Assembly (NCBI GenBank): GCA_905214525.1
Contig: CAJMMN010000020.1
Span: 1 to 39,701 of the forward strand
Reading direction: 5' to 3'
DNA length: 39,701 bases
Origin: an uncultured bacterium
GTDB lineage: Bacteria; Actinomycetota; Coriobacteriia; Coriobacteriales; Coriobacteriaceae
Notes under the pieces: generated by a model
What the model was told of the DNA's origin: nothing
The model's database searches: none
The model's input: only the letters and a program-made list of their open reading frames with translations
Shown: positions 39,185 through 39,701 of the stretch, in pieces
Layout of the letters: every line of letters begins with the position of its first letter
Numbering within the stretch: position 1 is the first letter of the stretch
Position numbers and translations under genes: made by a program

Positions 39185-39511
39185 CTATTGCTCGTCCTTC
39201 TTGCGTCGCATAAGCTCCTCAACGTCGACACCAGCGGCCTCGAGCATGCGCTCGACATTCTTTTTGGCGTTGGTCGTGCCGACCTTAAGCACGATCGAAA
39301 GCGGAGTGCCCACCACCAGGCACACGATGCCCACGGGGACACCCCAGCCGGGGCCGCCCTGCATACCCCACATCCCCATCAAAAAGCCAATCGCCACGAG
39401 CGAATAGCCCAGGCGCAGCCAAACATTGAGCCGCTGAATAGCATCGGTCTGCATCTTTGCCTCGCGAATCAAGTCGTCGCGCGAAAGGTCGTGTCCATGT
39501 TTCTCGTGCAT
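39185..39511 (-). CDS. Small two-helix membrane protein, unknown function
   Basis: A 108-residue protein with a His-rich N terminus (MHEKHGHDLS), a short amphipathic region, and two hydrophobic helices (about 33-50 and 57-76). A charged C-terminal tail ends in MRRKKDEQ. AGGAGG lies 5 nt before ATG 39511, which is better than upstream in-frame starts. It lies 68 bp upstream of marR on the same strand and could be co-transcribed. I do not recognise the family. Confidence 0.75.
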   Translation of the reverse strand: MHEKHGHDLSRDDLIREAKMQTDAIQRLNVWLRLGYSLVAIGFLMGMWGMQGGPGWGVPVGIVCLVVGTPLSIVLKVGTTNAKKNVERMLEAAGVDVEELMRRKKDEQ

Positions 39512-39649
39512 ATGGTCCTCCTCGTGCAAAGTGTGCATCATGCGCAAGTGCATCGTTTGTCGAATACGTCATCTTTCAAGAGCAATATAGCGGGTGTCGT
39601 GTAGGCGATGGAGGTCGCTGGCCATATTGCCCTTGAAGGGCGGCGCAAA

Positions 39650-39678
39650 ATCAAAACCACCCCTAAAAGGGGTGGTTT
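39650..39678 (-). terminator. Terminator of a gene beyond the right edge
   Basis: Stem AAACCACCCC / GGGGTGGTTT with a TAAAA-type loop. On the minus strand it is followed by TTTTGATTTT, so it should end a transcript entering from the right. Confidence 0.7.
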
Positions 39679-39701
39679 GCTCTTAGGGTATAACCCTTGG
39701 A

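Overview
The window looks like chromosomal DNA of a high-G+C, host-associated actinobacterium of the class Coriobacteriia, most likely Collinsella. This is an inference from GC-rich codon use, short SD-led operons, an LPxTG-type mucinase-like cell-wall enzyme, NfnAB-type energy metabolism and many short palindromic intergenic repeats. I see no phage, plasmid, transposase, rRNA or CRISPR genes.

Layout, left to right. An initiator tRNA-fMet (minus) with its own promoter and terminator is followed by coaX (plus). A minus-strand group then reads sirtuin, folP-folK fusion and a degenerate biotin-ligase-like gene. Next come exodeoxyribonuclease III (plus) and a 530-bp block of inverted repeats. A minus-strand ECF vitamin transporter follows (EcfT, a fused double ATPase, S component), then glmU and prs (plus), which supply UDP-GlcNAc and PRPP. 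An orphan nuclease-like gene at 12597-13724 lies between two 204-bp inverted-repeat elements. Then pth and the two-gene nfnAB operon (plus). On the minus strand follow a cytidylate-kinase-like gene, a four-gene polar amino acid ABC transporter operon, a YqeY-like gene, a PpiC/PrsA-like foldase, an orphan PTS EIIA, and the purine genes purF-purM-purN. A CmpB-like membrane protein (plus) is followed by minus-strand MoaE-like, sortase B and purE genes. The right end holds a 2137-residue cell-wall-anchored GH31 glycosidase, a MarR regulator and a small membrane protein, all minus.

How they work together: purF, purM, purN and purE with prs cover steps of IMP synthesis. folP-folK makes the pterin precursor of the folate used by PurN and by the formylation of initiator Met-tRNA. 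glmU feeds peptidoglycan synthesis, and sortase B with the IPNTG-bearing GH31 enzyme points to surface display of a host-glycan hydrolase. NfnAB balances NADH, NADPH and ferredoxin in an anaerobe.

The most unusual layer is non-coding. At least eleven small hairpins have different stems but share a loop core related to GGGGACAG, and several abut stop codons. A three-unit tandem palindrome array has constant 25-nt loops. Two equal-length 204-bp elements flank the nuclease-like gene. A 189-bp palindromic element is fused in frame into the linker of the ECF ATPase. The first resembles RAYT/REP systems, but no RAYT gene is in the window. All need genome-wide searches to settle their nature.
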